Assembly: GCA_023667165.1 (NCBI GenBank)
Contig: JAMPAO010000008.1
Location: forward strand, 1-52,196
Direction: 5' to 3'
DNA from: Ruminococcus sp.
Lineage (GTDB): Bacteria > Bacillota > Clostridia > Oscillospirales > Ruminococcaceae
DNA length: 52,196 nucleotides
A program made the translations under genes and the position numbers. Shown here piece after piece: positions 8,326 through 16,126 of the stretch (its first letter is position 1; each line of letters opens with the position of its first letter). The notes below the pieces were generated by a model. The model was given only the letters and a program-made list of their open reading frames with translations. It made no database searches and was not told the origin of the DNA.

Positions 8326-8370
8326 TTGACACAATTTAAAATATGCGGTAACATACGATTAAAGGTATGT
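8326..8370 (+). promoter_or_regulatory. Promoter and inverted-repeat operator of the toxin-antitoxin pair
   Basis: TTGACA (8326-8331) and TAACAT (8349-8354) are 17 bases apart. ACATAC (8351-8356) and GTATGT (8365-8370) form an inverted repeat that overlaps the -10 element and extends imperfectly outward (GCGGTA / TACTGC). This is the expected layout for autoregulation by an antitoxin or antitoxin-toxin complex. Confidence 0.6.
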
Positions 8371-8412
8371 GTACTGCGGATTTTCATATAATAACTGCAA
8401 GGAGGAATTGCC

Positions 8413-8628
8413 ATGAGTACAAGAGAACTTGCTTACAGCCTTATTGACAGGCTGAGCGAAAGCCAACTGAACGCTATTGTTGAAATATTAAAGGGTCTTT
8501 CCATGCCAAAGTATAATGAAGCTGAGCCTGATGAGATCGACTTGCAGATGATAGCTGAGGCTGAGGCTGACGCCAGTGAAGGCGAACCTATAGAGGATTT
8601 TGTTAAGAGGTTAGGTATCGACATATGA
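8413..8628 (+). CDS. RelB-type antitoxin
   Basis: This 71-residue protein has a short helical N-terminal dimerisation/DNA-binding part (TRELAYSLIDRLSESQLNAIVEILKGL) and an acidic, probably disordered C-terminus that would wrap the toxin. AAGGAGG lies 7 bases before the ATG. Its stop overlaps the toxin start (ATGA), which is typical of such operons. In the family, the antitoxin neutralises the mRNA-cleaving toxin and represses the operon. The assignment rests on size, charge layout and the adjacent RelE-like gene. Confidence 0.75.
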   Translation: MSTRELAYSLIDRLSESQLNAIVEILKGLSMPKYNEAEPDEIDLQMIAEAEADASEGEPIEDFVKRLGIDI

Positions 8629-8876
8629 CAAAATATAAAATCATTATCAAAAAAGCTGCTGAGAAATTCATTGAAAAACAGCCTCCAAAACAGCAAAAAC
8701 GCATAATTGAGGCAATTATGAAATTGCCGTATGAGGGCGATATAGACACTTACAAAGCACATGAGGGTTATTTTAGGCTTCGTGTGGGTAATTATCGGAT
8801 ATTATACACTGTTGACCATGGAGTGCTTACGGTAACTATCGCAAACGCAGATAACCGTGGTCAGGTGTATAAATAA
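8625..8876 (+). CDS. RelE/ParE-family toxin
   Basis: This 83-residue protein reads KYKIIIKKAAEKFIEKQPPKQQKRIIEAI, then YFRLRVGNYRILYTVDHGVLTVTIANADNRGQVYK, the conserved RelE fold with the RVGNYRILY strand and a C-terminal RGQVYK basic segment. In this family the toxin cuts mRNA at the ribosome, while ParE members target gyrase; the C-terminal Arg/Tyr residues favour RelE-like cleavage. It is translationally coupled to the antitoxin. On a prophage it would stabilise the element after integration. Confidence 0.85.
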   Translation: MTKYKIIIKKAAEKFIEKQPPKQQKRIIEAIMKLPYEGDIDTYKAHEGYFRLRVGNYRILYTVDHGVLTVTIANADNRGQVYK

Positions 8877-8894
8877 AAACAAAGGTGTGAACAT

Positions 8895-10403
8895 ATGCCG
8901 TACCTTATATACCTAAGAAAATCCCGTGCCGACGCCGAGGCAGAAGCACGAGGAGAAGGGGAGACTCTTGCAAGGCACGAGGCGCAGCTTATAGAGCTTG
9001 CCAAGAAGAAAAGTCTGACTGTAGGTGGTATATACCGAGAAATAGTCAGCGGTGATACCATCGCCGCACGTCCTCAGATGCAGAAGCTGATCGGAGAGGT
9101 TTCCGCAGGTGCATGGGAGGGCGTTATCGTTATGGAGATAGAACGTCTTGCCAGGGGAGATACTATCGACCAGGGCATAGTTGCACAAACTTTTACATAT
9201 TCCGGAACAAAAATAATCACTCCGTCCAAAACATATGACCCTCGGAGCGAAGCAGATCAGGAATATTTTGAGTTTTCCCTTTTCATGTCCAGGCGGGAAT
9301 ACAAGACGATAAACAGGCGTATGCAGGCAGGACGTATTGCCTCTCTGAAAGAGGGAAATTATATCGCTACTTTCGCCCCATATGGATATAAAAAAATTCG
9401 CGATTATGAAAAAAGGTCATTTACCCTTGAGATCGTTCCCGAAGAAGCCGAACTCATTCGTTTGATGTTTGAAAAGAGCGCCGGAAATTACGGATTTGCC
9501 AAAATTGCTGCTATGCTGAATGATATGGGCGTAAAACCCAAAAGAGGGATGCAGTGGACAGCTTCGGGTGTTCAGGGGATTGTTACAAACCCCGTATATT
9601 GCGGAAAAATGCGTTGGAACTGGCGCAAACAGAAGAAGCAGGTAGTTGACGGCAGAGTTGTTGTTTCACGGCCGAAGTCCTCCGACGAGGAGTGTATGAT
9701 AATTCAGGGAAATCACCCTCCGATAATAACCGAAGAGCAGTTCCGGCTTTCGCAGAATGTAATTTTATCACGGAAAAATCCGCATACGTCTTTTACAAAA
9801 CCGCTGCAAAATCCCTTTGCACACTTGCTGTACTGCGGTTTGTGTGATCATGCAATGGTTAGAAGACCATATCCTGACAGAGAAGCAGCCATGCTATGTG
9901 TTTATTCGGCATGCCCCTGCAAATCCTCTGATATAAGTCAGATCGAGCTGCTTATCATGACGGCGTTGAACGACGGGTATAATAAATACATGGCAATGGC
10001 GAAAAATGGCGATAATTCCGAATCACAAAATGAAAATGAGCTTGCTGTATTGAACGCTGAAATAAAAAAAGCGGAAAAACAACAGTCAAAGCTGTATGAT
10101 CTGCTTGAGCAGGAAATATATACGCCGGAAGTTTTTACAGAGAGAAATGCTATTTTAACAGATAAACTTACCAAACTGAAAGAGCGTTTGCAGCAGCTTG
10201 ACAGAAAAAAGCCTATGAAACTGACTCCGCTGGAGGCGGCTCTTGCAATCAAGAATGTTATCGATGGTTACGGTGACTGCAAAAACGCACCGGAGAAAAA
10301 CGAACTGCTGAAAACGGTATGCGAAAGGATAACTTATGTCAAACAGATCGGCGGCAGATGGAACACATCAGATGCGGTTTGCACGATAGAGTATAATTTT
10401 TAA
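8895..10403 (+). CDS. Large serine integrase
   Basis: This 502-residue recombinase has the N-terminal resolvase catalytic domain with the nucleophile Ser10 in YLRKSRADAE and the arginine-containing motif EIERLARG near residue 82. It is followed by a recombinase domain (about 150-260), a zinc-ribbon (YCGLCDHAM...CVYSACPC, about 315-350) and a C-terminal coiled coil (about 375-440). This is the full domain set of phage integrases that act on attP x attB. It ends 14 bases from the broken cotJC end, as expected for an integrase next to its attachment site. It would need a recombination directionality factor for excision; none is obvious here. Confidence 0.95.
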   Translation: MPYLIYLRKSRADAEAEARGEGETLARHEAQLIELAKKKSLTVGGIYREIVSGDTIAARPQMQKLIGEVSAGAWEGVIVMEIERLARGDTIDQGIVAQTFTYSGTKIITPSKTYDPRSEADQEYFEFSLFMSRREYKTINRRMQAGRIASLKEGNYIATFAPYGYKKIRDYEKRSFTLEIVPEEAELIRLMFEKSAGNYGFAKIAAMLNDMGVKPKRGMQWTASGVQGIVTNPVYCGKMRWNWRKQKKQVVDGRVVVSRPKSSDEECMIIQGNHPPIITEEQFRLSQNVILSRKNPHTSFTKPLQNPFAHLLYCGLCDHAMVRRPYPDREAAMLCVYSACPCKSSDISQIELLIMTALNDGYNKYMAMAKNGDNSESQNENELAVLNAEIKKAEKQQSKLYDLLEQEIYTPEVFTERNAILTDKLTKLKERLQQLDRKKPMKLTPLEAALAIKNVIDGYGDCKNAPEKNELLKTVCERITYVKQIGGRWNTSDAVCTIEYNF

Positions 10404-10430
10404 TTTTATTGATATGTTCAATGTGCTAAT
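10404..10430. other. Predicted attachment-site junction of the element
   Basis: The cotJC reading frame matches the family through codon 68 (positions 10421-10423), then meets TGA at once (10418-10420), and the integrase stop lies at 10403. The strand-exchange dinucleotide must therefore lie close to 10,415-10,424. The second copy of the core would be at the other end of the element, outside the window, so its exact bases cannot be fixed. Confidence 0.7.
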
Positions 10431-10624
10431 TCTTCGGTGCCGATATCAGTCATAATGCCCTGAACCTGCGGATAAGGCGCGGTATAGCGCTGACAAAGGT
10501 ATCTTTGGGACGCCGCCAATTCTCCGTCGGGACCTCCGAGCTGGGATATTATGATTTTAGCAAGAGCCGCATTCGTCCTTTTTATTTTAACGGGATACTC
10601 AAGTTTTTTTTCATAGACCCACAT
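10418..10624 (-). pseudogene. cotJC: cotJC (spore manganese catalase-like coat protein), 5' fragment split by the element
   Basis: The first 68 codons match CotJC closely (MWVYEKKLEYPVKIK..., GGPDGELAASQRYL, TDIGTEELAH), then a stop follows at the element junction. CotJC family proteins are about 190 residues and resemble dimanganese catalases. By comparison with lactobacillus Mn-catalase, Glu35, Glu65 and His68 would be the first three metal ligands, and the other Glu and His ligands are missing here. The ribosome site AAAGGAGG and operon position behind cotJB are intact. The gene is either dead or restored when the element is excised. I expect the 3' part beyond the left edge. Confidence 0.9.
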
Positions 10625-10625
10625 A

Positions 10626-10883
10626 TCAATTTGCCTCCTTTTCCCATGGCCACGGTCCCTTTGCCCAGTCGAACACTTCGGTGCAGCTCGATTCGATGGG
10701 AGTTAAAGGACCGTATACATTATTGTATCTTTGCGCGGCGATCCGGCGCAGCTCCTGATATTTTCCGAATGCAGCCAATCCGTTTCGGTCTGTAGGATGA
10801 GTATCAAGATAAAGCTGAAGCTCATACATATAAAAATCATACATACGAATAAGGTTGAGCAGTTGTCTTTGATTATTTTCCAT
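10626..10883 (-). CDS. cotJB: CotJB spore coat protein
   Basis: This 85-residue protein matches CotJB, with an N-terminal helical RQLLNLIRMYDFYMYELQLYLDTHP segment and the conserved C-terminal DWAKGPWPWE. AAAGGAGGG lies 10 bases upstream of the ATG, and the start overlaps the end of cotJA by 11 bases. In Bacillus, the CotJ proteins are made in the mother cell and go into the inner coat with CotJC. Here its partner gene is truncated, so CotJB may be made without its catalase-like partner unless the element excises. Confidence 0.9.
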   Translation of the reverse strand: MENNQRQLLNLIRMYDFYMYELQLYLDTHPTDRNGLAAFGKYQELRRIAAQRYNNVYGPLTPIESSCTEVFDWAKGPWPWEKEAN

Positions 10884-11088
10884 ATTTTACTGCGCCCTCC
10901 TTTCCGCAAAACGGCAGATCAAGGGACGGAAAAATAGTTCCCTTTTCAAGAGCGACATTCTCCTTATAGGTTTCCTCCCATTGCTGATACGGAACATAAG
11001 CCATTGCAAGAGGCGTGCTGGGCGGAAATTTTCCCTCAGGAACGTTAAGTCCTGCTGTACTGCATTTTCCGTTAATAGAGTTGTTCAT
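10873..11088 (-). CDS. cotJA: CotJA spore coat-associated protein
   Basis: This 71-residue protein has the CotJA core PLAMAYVPYQQWEETY...GTIFPSLDLPF. It is the first gene of the cotJABC operon, with AAAGGAGC upstream of the ATG. CotJA is known in Bacillus as a small protein needed for assembly of CotJC into the coat. The roughly 140 bases upstream are AT-rich and presumably hold a mother-cell (sigma-E type) promoter, but I could not pick a convincing one. Confidence 0.9.
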   Translation of the reverse strand: MNNSINGKCSTAGLNVPEGKFPPSTPLAMAYVPYQQWEETYKENVALEKGTIFPSLDLPFCGKEGAVKYGK

Positions 11089-11230
11089 TTTACAGCTCCT
11101 TTCTGTGAATTTATTTGAGTCGTTACAAAATATAACGGGTAGGTTTATTTATCCTCACTTTCAATATATGATAATTTCCGATGTAATGTGACATTTTTTT
11201 TGCGCCGAGTTCTGTATAATTAAGAAACGT

Positions 11231-11266
11231 AAAAAAATAAGGCATTCACCGACCGGTGGATGCCTT
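11231..11266 (-). terminator. Intrinsic terminator after rpsI
   Basis: A 12-bp stem with one G-T pair (arms 11239-11250 and 11255-11266, loop GACC) is followed on the minus strand by ATTTTTTT. It lies 20 bases beyond the rpsI stop. Confidence 0.85.
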
Positions 11267-11286
11267 GAAAAGCGGATAATATGCTG

Positions 11287-11688
11287 TTATCTTTTCGAGA
11301 ACTGAGGCGCGCGTCTTGCTGCCTTTAAGCCGTACTTCTTTCTTTCCTTCATTCTCGGATCTCTTGTAAGGAAACCAGCCTTTTTAAGTGCGGGACGAAG
11401 CTCGGGATTGAACAGAAGGAGCGCGCGGGAAAGACCGTGTCTGATTGCTCCGGCCTGACCTGTAACGCCTCCGCCCTTTACAGTACAGATTATATCAAAC
11501 TGTTCCGATGTTTCTGTAAGTACCATAGGCTGTCTTACAATGAGCTTGAGTGTTTCAAGACCGAAATAGTCGTCGATATCTCTTCCGTTTATGGTGATTT
11601 TACCGCTGCCGGGGTAAACTCTTACTCTTGCAACAGAGCTTTTTCTTCTTCCTGTGCCGTAAAAATACTGCTGTTTTGACTCGTACAT
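11287..11688 (-). CDS. rpsI: 30S ribosomal protein S9
   Basis: This 133-residue protein has the S9 landmarks GTGRRKSSVARVRVYPGSGKITING near the N-terminus, GGGVTGQAGAIRHGLSRAL in the middle and the C-terminal GLKAARRAPQFSKR, whose final Lys-Arg contacts P-site tRNA. It follows rplM by 14 bases, the universal L13-S9 operon. A terminator follows directly. Confidence 0.98.
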   Translation of the reverse strand: MYESKQQYFYGTGRRKSSVARVRVYPGSGKITINGRDIDDYFGLETLKLIVRQPMVLTETSEQFDIICTVKGGGVTGQAGAIRHGLSRALLLFNPELRPALKKAGFLTRDPRMKERKKYGLKAARRAPQFSKR

Positions 11689-11702
11689 AGCTTACACCCT
11701 CC

Positions 11703-12131
11703 TTATATCTCAAAATTTTCGGGTTTCTGAGCTGCGTGACCGTGCTCCGAACCTGCATATACTCTCAGACGTGTAAGAGCTTTTCTGCCGACGGTATTGT
11801 TGGGGAGCATACCGTTTACAGCGATCTTCATGGCTCTTTCGGGGTTATTCTTCATCATATCGCTGTACTTGATCTCCTTAAGTCCGCCGATCCAGCCGGT
11901 GTGCCACTTGTAGGTTTTCTGCTCCAGCTTTCTTCCTGTGAGAACAGCCTCGGCGCAGTTGATGATTATTACATGATCTCCGCAGTCTGCATGAGGTGCG
12001 AACGTAGGCTTATGCTTTCCTCTGAGGATAGCCGCCGCCTGTGCAGCCACACGTCCGAGAGATTTGCCGGAAGCGTCCAGTACATACCATTTACGGCTGA
12101 TCTCATTAGCCTTAGGCATATAAGTTGACAT
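11703..12131 (-). CDS. rplM: 50S ribosomal protein L13
   Basis: This 142-residue protein carries L13 signatures: KWYVLDASGKSLGRVAAQAA, HADCGDHVIIINC, KTYKWHTGWIGG and NGMLPNNTVGRKALTRLRVYAGSEHGHAAQ. The ATG at 12131 has AAAGGAGAT 7 bases upstream; the frame is open further 5' but that part is leader. It forms an operon with rpsI and is preceded by a hairpin that may be an autoregulatory site. Confidence 0.98.
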   Translation of the reverse strand: MSTYMPKANEISRKWYVLDASGKSLGRVAAQAAAILRGKHKPTFAPHADCGDHVIIINCAEAVLTGRKLEQKTYKWHTGWIGGLKEIKYSDMMKNNPERAMKIAVNGMLPNNTVGRKALTRLRVYAGSEHGHAAQKPENFEI

Positions 12132-12162
12132 AGTCAGATCTCCTTTATAATATAATTTTCCG

Positions 12163-12201
12163 GTTGCATTACAGAATGACAGATACCGTCCTGTAAGCAA
12201 C
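12163..12201 (-). promoter_or_regulatory. Candidate L13 autoregulatory leader hairpin
   Basis: On the minus strand GTTGCTTACAG (12201-12191) pairs with CTGTAATGCAAC (12174-12163) around a 16-base loop, ending about 20 bases before the rplM ribosome site. L13 leaders are known in Firmicutes and bind L13 to control the operon. The position and shape fit, but I did not match it to a consensus. Confidence 0.5.
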
Positions 12202-12423
12202 TCATTATCCGGCATGACCGCAAAAGACGCACAGCCGGTAAAAATAACAGGATAATACCTTTTCTTTACACAACGTCATTTATTATACACCGAAAAAAAC
12301 GGATTGTCAAGGATTTTTTGAGAGTTTTTCAAAATATATCCTTATATCTCTCTAATTCTCTTTAATTTTCTTGATTTCTCTCCGTTTCTCGATTATCGTT
12401 TCAATTTGTCCGAAAAAAACTCA

Positions 12424-13074
12424 TTATTCTTCGGATGACCGATTATCGCCCTCAATCAGCTTTTTTATCAGATCGGCTATATAAAGTCTTGCCTGCACAT
12501 CTTCGTTTTCGGTAAGTATGAGCATATCGTCCGCCGTAAGCTCTCCGCCGTATTTCTCGATTATTTCCTCGTCTGTCATATCGGCGCCCGCGCAGGGAAT
12601 GCACAGAGGAGGGTACATAACGCACCACCAGTTTTTTCCGCTGCCTCCGCCTATGGTTATGCGCAGGGCGGTATATGTTCCCGCAGGAACGGTGTAGCCG
12701 CCGTATACTCTGTCGTCAAAGGGCATTTCCGTCATCTCGCACACTACCTTGCTGCCGCAGCCGTTTTCCCGTAATGCGGTCTCGGATATTTCCTTGATCC
12801 TGTCCATTTGAGCTTTAAGGGATCTTTCAGCTTCTTCGGCGGTGGAATACGGGGCAAACAGCTCTTCGGACGCCGCAAGAACGGCGTCCCTTACCTTTAA
12901 TTTAAGCGTTTGATCCTCTTCGCTGTCGGATTCGGCAAGAATATGCAGTCTTACGACGCTTTGCTCAAGGTGTTCTTTGGCAGTAAGTGCGGTGAAAATA
13001 CCGCTGAGAGCAAGAGAAGCCGTCATAGCTATGGCAATAAGAGCCGAATCGGATAATATGTATCCTTTTTTCAT
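12424..13074 (-). CDS. spoIIR: Stage II sporulation protein R
   Basis: This 216-residue protein begins with a membrane-spanning or signal segment (about residues 10-30), then RLHILAESDSEEDQTLKLKVRDAV and later GKNWWCVMYPPLC, both hallmarks of SpoIIR. In Bacillus it is made in the forespore under sigma-F, is secreted into the intermembrane space and triggers SpoIIGA to process pro-sigma-E. GAAAGGAAACC lies before the ATG. Its presence argues that the organism can enter sporulation. No sigma-F promoter was clear by eye. Confidence 0.93.
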   Translation of the reverse strand: MKKGYILSDSALIAIAMTASLALSGIFTALTAKEHLEQSVVRLHILAESDSEEDQTLKLKVRDAVLAASEELFAPYSTAEEAERSLKAQMDRIKEISETALRENGCGSKVVCEMTEMPFDDRVYGGYTVPAGTYTALRITIGGGSGKNWWCVMYPPLCIPCAGADMTDEEIIEKYGGELTADDMLILTENEDVQARLYIADLIKKLIEGDNRSSEE

Positions 13075-13175
13075 ATTTAAGGTTTCCTTTCTTTGTTTGA
13101 TGTTAATATATTTGGCTGAAATTACCGAAAGTATTCAAGGATGATTTGAAAAAAGGAAAAATTTTATAAAAATGC

Positions 13176-13204
13176 TTGACAAACAAAAAATTTTATGATA
13201 TAAT
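13176..13204 (+). promoter_or_regulatory. Consensus promoter of tRNA-Arg
   Basis: TTGACA (13176-13181) and TATAAT (13199-13204) are exactly 17 bases apart, and the tRNA begins 22 bases beyond the -10. Confidence 0.92.
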
Positions 13205-13226
13205 AATAAAGCTGAACAGATAAAGT

Positions 13227-13303
13227 GCGTTGTTAGCTCAGCTGGATAGAGTGACTGGCTACGAACCAGTAGGTCAGGGGTTCGAGTCCCTTACAGCGCA
13301 CCA
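13227..13303 (+). tRNA. tRNA-Arg (anticodon ACG)
   Basis: This 77-base cloverleaf has acceptor arms GCGTTGT / ACAGCGC (one G-T pair), a D-loop with AGCTCAGCTGGATAGAG, an anticodon stem ACTGG/CCAGT with loop CTACGAA, the T-loop GGTTCGAGTCC, and an encoded CCA end. The ACG anticodon is expected to be edited to ICG and read CGU, CGC and CGA. A consensus promoter precedes it and a terminator follows. Confidence 0.97.
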
Positions 13304-13310
13304 AACAAGA

Positions 13311-13352
13311 CAAATCCGAACTTCACAAAAAGTTCGGATTTGTTTGTATTTT
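13311..13352 (+). terminator. Intrinsic terminator after tRNA-Arg
   Basis: A perfect 13-bp stem (13311-13323 / 13330-13342) with a 6-base loop is followed by a T-rich tail (TTTGTATTTTA). It begins 8 bases after the tRNA CCA end. Confidence 0.88.
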
Positions 13353-13514
13353 ATCCTAAATAACCTTGTTTTGGGTTGATAATAAGGTTAATATACCGCC
13401 TGCTGTTTTGTTGAATTTGCAAATCTGTATAGCTTATCCACAAATCCGTTCATTCTTGTTCTTTAGAATAAGCTGTCATTGATTCTGCAAATAATACGTT
13501 CGCTCTGCATTTTT

Positions 13515-14558
13515 TCACCCCACAATCACAATATCCTCCGACATAGTACCCTCAATGGTAAAGGTTTCGGGGAATTTACCCTCGTGCTTTTCCTTATCGT
13601 AACTTGCCGCAGGGATAACAGCTACGGGTTTTACTGCAAAGGTGTATTTTTTGCCTGGCTTTAGTGTGGTAAACTTGCATGACGTGCCTTTTCTGGTTGT
13701 AAGCAGCTTGTATTCGCCGTTGCTTAATTTTTGATAAATTTCATAGTAAGTAGCACCATTTATCTTTTCCCATGAAAGACGATCCTTGTCCGAAACAACA
13801 TCGCTTTTTTCCGTACAGATAAGATTTACATTTGGTTTCAGCGTATCAATCACATCAAATGCGTTAAATTCAATTTCGATAACAAAACTTTCGAAACTGA
13901 CGGATTCAAGGGAATCCATGTTTTGGAAAGAAACCCTTGCTATATATTCTACACTGTTAGGTATATAAACGGTCTTGATATTGTCGCAGTCACAAAAGGA
14001 AGCATAACAAATTATCTCTGTGCCTCGCGGGACAAAATATTCCGTACTTTCATTATAACAAGCATAGGACATCAGCTTTTTTCCGTCCTTTGAAAAAACA
14101 GCTTGACTGTCGCTTTTGAGGTATATGTTTTGAGGATTGACATCAAATGCCTTAAAATCGCTGCTTCTATAAAGCTCCGATACGGGAATCCCGTTTACGG
14201 TATCCGGTATCCTCACGGTCAATTTAGCGCAGCTTTTACAGCCATACATTGCATACGCAGGTGTAGAGCTGACATCATGAAAATATAATTGTATTGTTTC
14301 GTCGGTTTTTTTGCTGTTTGTACGCCAATAGCGCATATCATGATAATCAAAGCGACCAAAAAGATTATAAACAAGATCGTATCCGTCATCTATATAATAT
14401 CCGTCGCCGTCAATTTCGGGATGACTTTTATCATCTTCATCGTAGTATTTTATTTCAGGCTCAAAGTCCCAATGATCCTCGGGGGCGTCTGCACCTGCGT
14501 TTATCGACAAAGACAATACCATTACTATAACAACGAGAAGCAATAAAACTTTTTTCAT
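13515..14558 (-). CDS. Secreted leucine-rich-repeat (BspA-type) protein with Fn3 domain
   Basis: This 347-residue protein has a clear signal peptide (MKKVLLLLVVIVMVLSLSINAGA, cut near residue 23). Residues about 95-245 contain degenerate BspA-like LRR units (YFVPRGTEIICYASFCDCDNIKTVYIPNSVEYIA, each ending in a VxIP-type strand). Residues about 255-335 read as a fibronectin type III domain (LSWEKINGATYYEIYQKLSNGEYKLL...LKPGKKYTFAVKPV). Such proteins are common in gut Ruminococci and bind surfaces or host and dietary polymers; the ligand here is unknown. It is a single gene facing the tRNA terminator. Confidence 0.8.
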   Translation of the reverse strand: MKKVLLLLVVIVMVLSLSINAGADAPEDHWDFEPEIKYYDEDDKSHPEIDGDGYYIDDGYDLVYNLFGRFDYHDMRYWRTNSKKTDETIQLYFHDVSSTPAYAMYGCKSCAKLTVRIPDTVNGIPVSELYRSSDFKAFDVNPQNIYLKSDSQAVFSKDGKKLMSYACYNESTEYFVPRGTEIICYASFCDCDNIKTVYIPNSVEYIARVSFQNMDSLESVSFESFVIEIEFNAFDVIDTLKPNVNLICTEKSDVVSDKDRLSWEKINGATYYEIYQKLSNGEYKLLTTRKGTSCKFTTLKPGKKYTFAVKPVAVIPAASYDKEKHEGKFPETFTIEGTMSEDIVIVG

Positions 14559-14764
14559 GTGTTTTCCTCTTCCATTGAATCAATTTTTCTTAATTATACC
14601 ATTTATTTCGGCAAATATCAACAGACATCCGACAAACGGTATGAAAAACGGAATGAAACGGATACATATTTGAAATATATAAGAGCCGCTAATGTTCAAA
14701 TGCGGGAAGATCCGGTTCCCGATTATGATTATGCGCTCGACGGTGCGCGGGATAAAAATTATTC

Positions 14765-14793
14765 TTGACAAAAGGCGGACTTGCGGGTATAAT
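14765..14793 (+). promoter_or_regulatory. Consensus promoter of the NagZ-like gene
   Basis: TTGACA (14765-14770) and TATAAT (14788-14793) are separated by 17 bases, about 70 bases before the start codon. Confidence 0.9.
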
Positions 14794-14865
14794 ATATGTA
14801 TATCAAGGAACGGATAACGGATAGTTTTCCGCTCTGCCGCTTAAAACGGGTAAAGGGTGATTATC

Positions 14866-16113
14866 TTGAAAATAACTGCGGTATTGTCCGCTTTGTGCTG
14901 TATTGCCATGCTTACCGGCTGCGACGCTGTGACCGCTTCGGTAAATGATTTTATTGAAAACGACGCGAATATAGGGAAGAACGCTCCCGCTGTAGGCGTA
15001 ACCATTGCCGATATAGAGGCGCTGAATCAAGCTGCCGAGGAAGTATCCCGTGCTGAATCGTCAGAGGAGGAAAAGGCACGGGACGCCGCCATGACAAGAA
15101 GAATACAGCGCGCGGACGATCTTATTGCTCAGATGAGCGCGCAGGAGAAGCTCGCTCAGCTCCTTTTGGCAAAAATACCCGACGACCCCGCCGAAAAAAT
15201 GTCCGAATACGGCTTCGGCGGATATGTGATGTATGCCGATGATTTTAAGAACCGTACTCCCGACGAGATCAAGGCTCTTACCGACAGTATAAAGGACAGT
15301 GCAAAAACCGCGCCGTTTTTCGCCGTCGACGAAGAGGGCGGCACGGTAATAAGGGTAAGCAAGTACAGTCAGTACAGGGACGAGCCTTTTTCCTCTCCGC
15401 AGCTTCTGTTCCAGAGGGGCGGTACGGAGCTGCTTGAGATAGACGCGGAGGAAAAGGCGCGGCTTCTGAAGTCTTTGGGGATAAACCTCAACCTTGCTCC
15501 GGTGGCTGATATTTCCTCCGACGAAACAAGCTATATCTATCCCCGCACCATGGGGCAGGGCGCGGAGGAAACTGCCGAGGGCGTTTCGGCGATAGTAAGG
15601 GTGTTCTGCGAAAATAATGTGGCGTCCTGCCTGAAGCATTTCCCGGGGTACGGAGAGAATACCGACACTCACACGGGTTCTGCCCATGACGGCAGGGAGC
15701 TTTACGAATTTTACAACCGTGATTTTGTTCCGTTTGAAAGAGGCATAGCGGCGGGAGAGGACAAAACTCCCGCGGTGATGGTGGGTCACACGGTTTATGA
15801 CAGCATTGATCCCGATATCCCCGCCTCTCTTTCGTCTGCGATACACGACGTGCTCAGAAACAGGCTGGATTTTGACGGAGTTATCATATCCGACGATCTG
15901 GGAATGGACGCAGTGGGCGATATCTCCTTTGACGGCTCCGTTTATACCGCCGCCGTGCTTGCGGGAAACGATCTTCTCTGCGTTTCAGATTACGCCGCCG
16001 CATATGCCGACCTTTCCGCCGCCTATGAAAACGGCGAGATAACCGACGATATTCTTGACGCTCATGTAAAACGCATACTGATCATGAAGCTGGAGTATTC
16101 CGTTATAAAATAA
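14866..16113 (+). CDS. Glycoside hydrolase family 3 lipoprotein, NagZ-like beta-N-acetylglucosaminidase
   Basis: This 415-residue protein begins with a lipoprotein signal ending LTGC, so it should be anchored outside the membrane. The catalytic domain shows FAVDEEGGTVIR, NLAPVADI, KHFPGYG with a TDTHTGS loop (the His/Asp loop of NagZ), VMVGHTVYDSIDPDIPASLS and GVIISDDLGMDAV, where the Asp is the expected nucleophile. I prefer the TTG at 14866, which has AAAGGGTGA 5 bases upstream; GTG 14857 lies inside that site. It probably trims GlcNAc from muropeptides. Transcription runs from a consensus promoter to a hairpin terminator, so it is monocistronic. Confidence 0.9.
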   Translation: MKITAVLSALCCIAMLTGCDAVTASVNDFIENDANIGKNAPAVGVTIADIEALNQAAEEVSRAESSEEEKARDAAMTRRIQRADDLIAQMSAQEKLAQLLLAKIPDDPAEKMSEYGFGGYVMYADDFKNRTPDEIKALTDSIKDSAKTAPFFAVDEEGGTVIRVSKYSQYRDEPFSSPQLLFQRGGTELLEIDAEEKARLLKSLGINLNLAPVADISSDETSYIYPRTMGQGAEETAEGVSAIVRVFCENNVASCLKHFPGYGENTDTHTGSAHDGRELYEFYNRDFVPFERGIAAGEDKTPAVMVGHTVYDSIDPDIPASLSSAIHDVLRNRLDFDGVIISDDLGMDAVGDISFDGSVYTAAVLAGNDLLCVSDYAAAYADLSAAYENGEITDDILDAHVKRILIMKLEYSVIK

Positions 16114-16126
16114 CTTCGGCGCATTC

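Larger units (their letters stand above)
1..10420. mobile_element. Right arm of a prophage or phage-like element integrated in cotJC
   Basis: A leftward block of phage replication-type genes (helicase, DUF669, P-loop ATPase, Gp157, DUF3102-like) diverges from a repressor gene, and a large serine integrase sits at the right end, 14 bp from the truncated cotJC. This is the usual layout of a temperate-phage early region next to its attachment site. Structural, packaging and lysis genes are not visible and would have to lie left of position 1, so I cannot tell an intact prophage from a remnant or a dedicated skin-like element. The right boundary is placed where cotJC homology stops, about 10,415-10,424. 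Confidence 0.85.
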
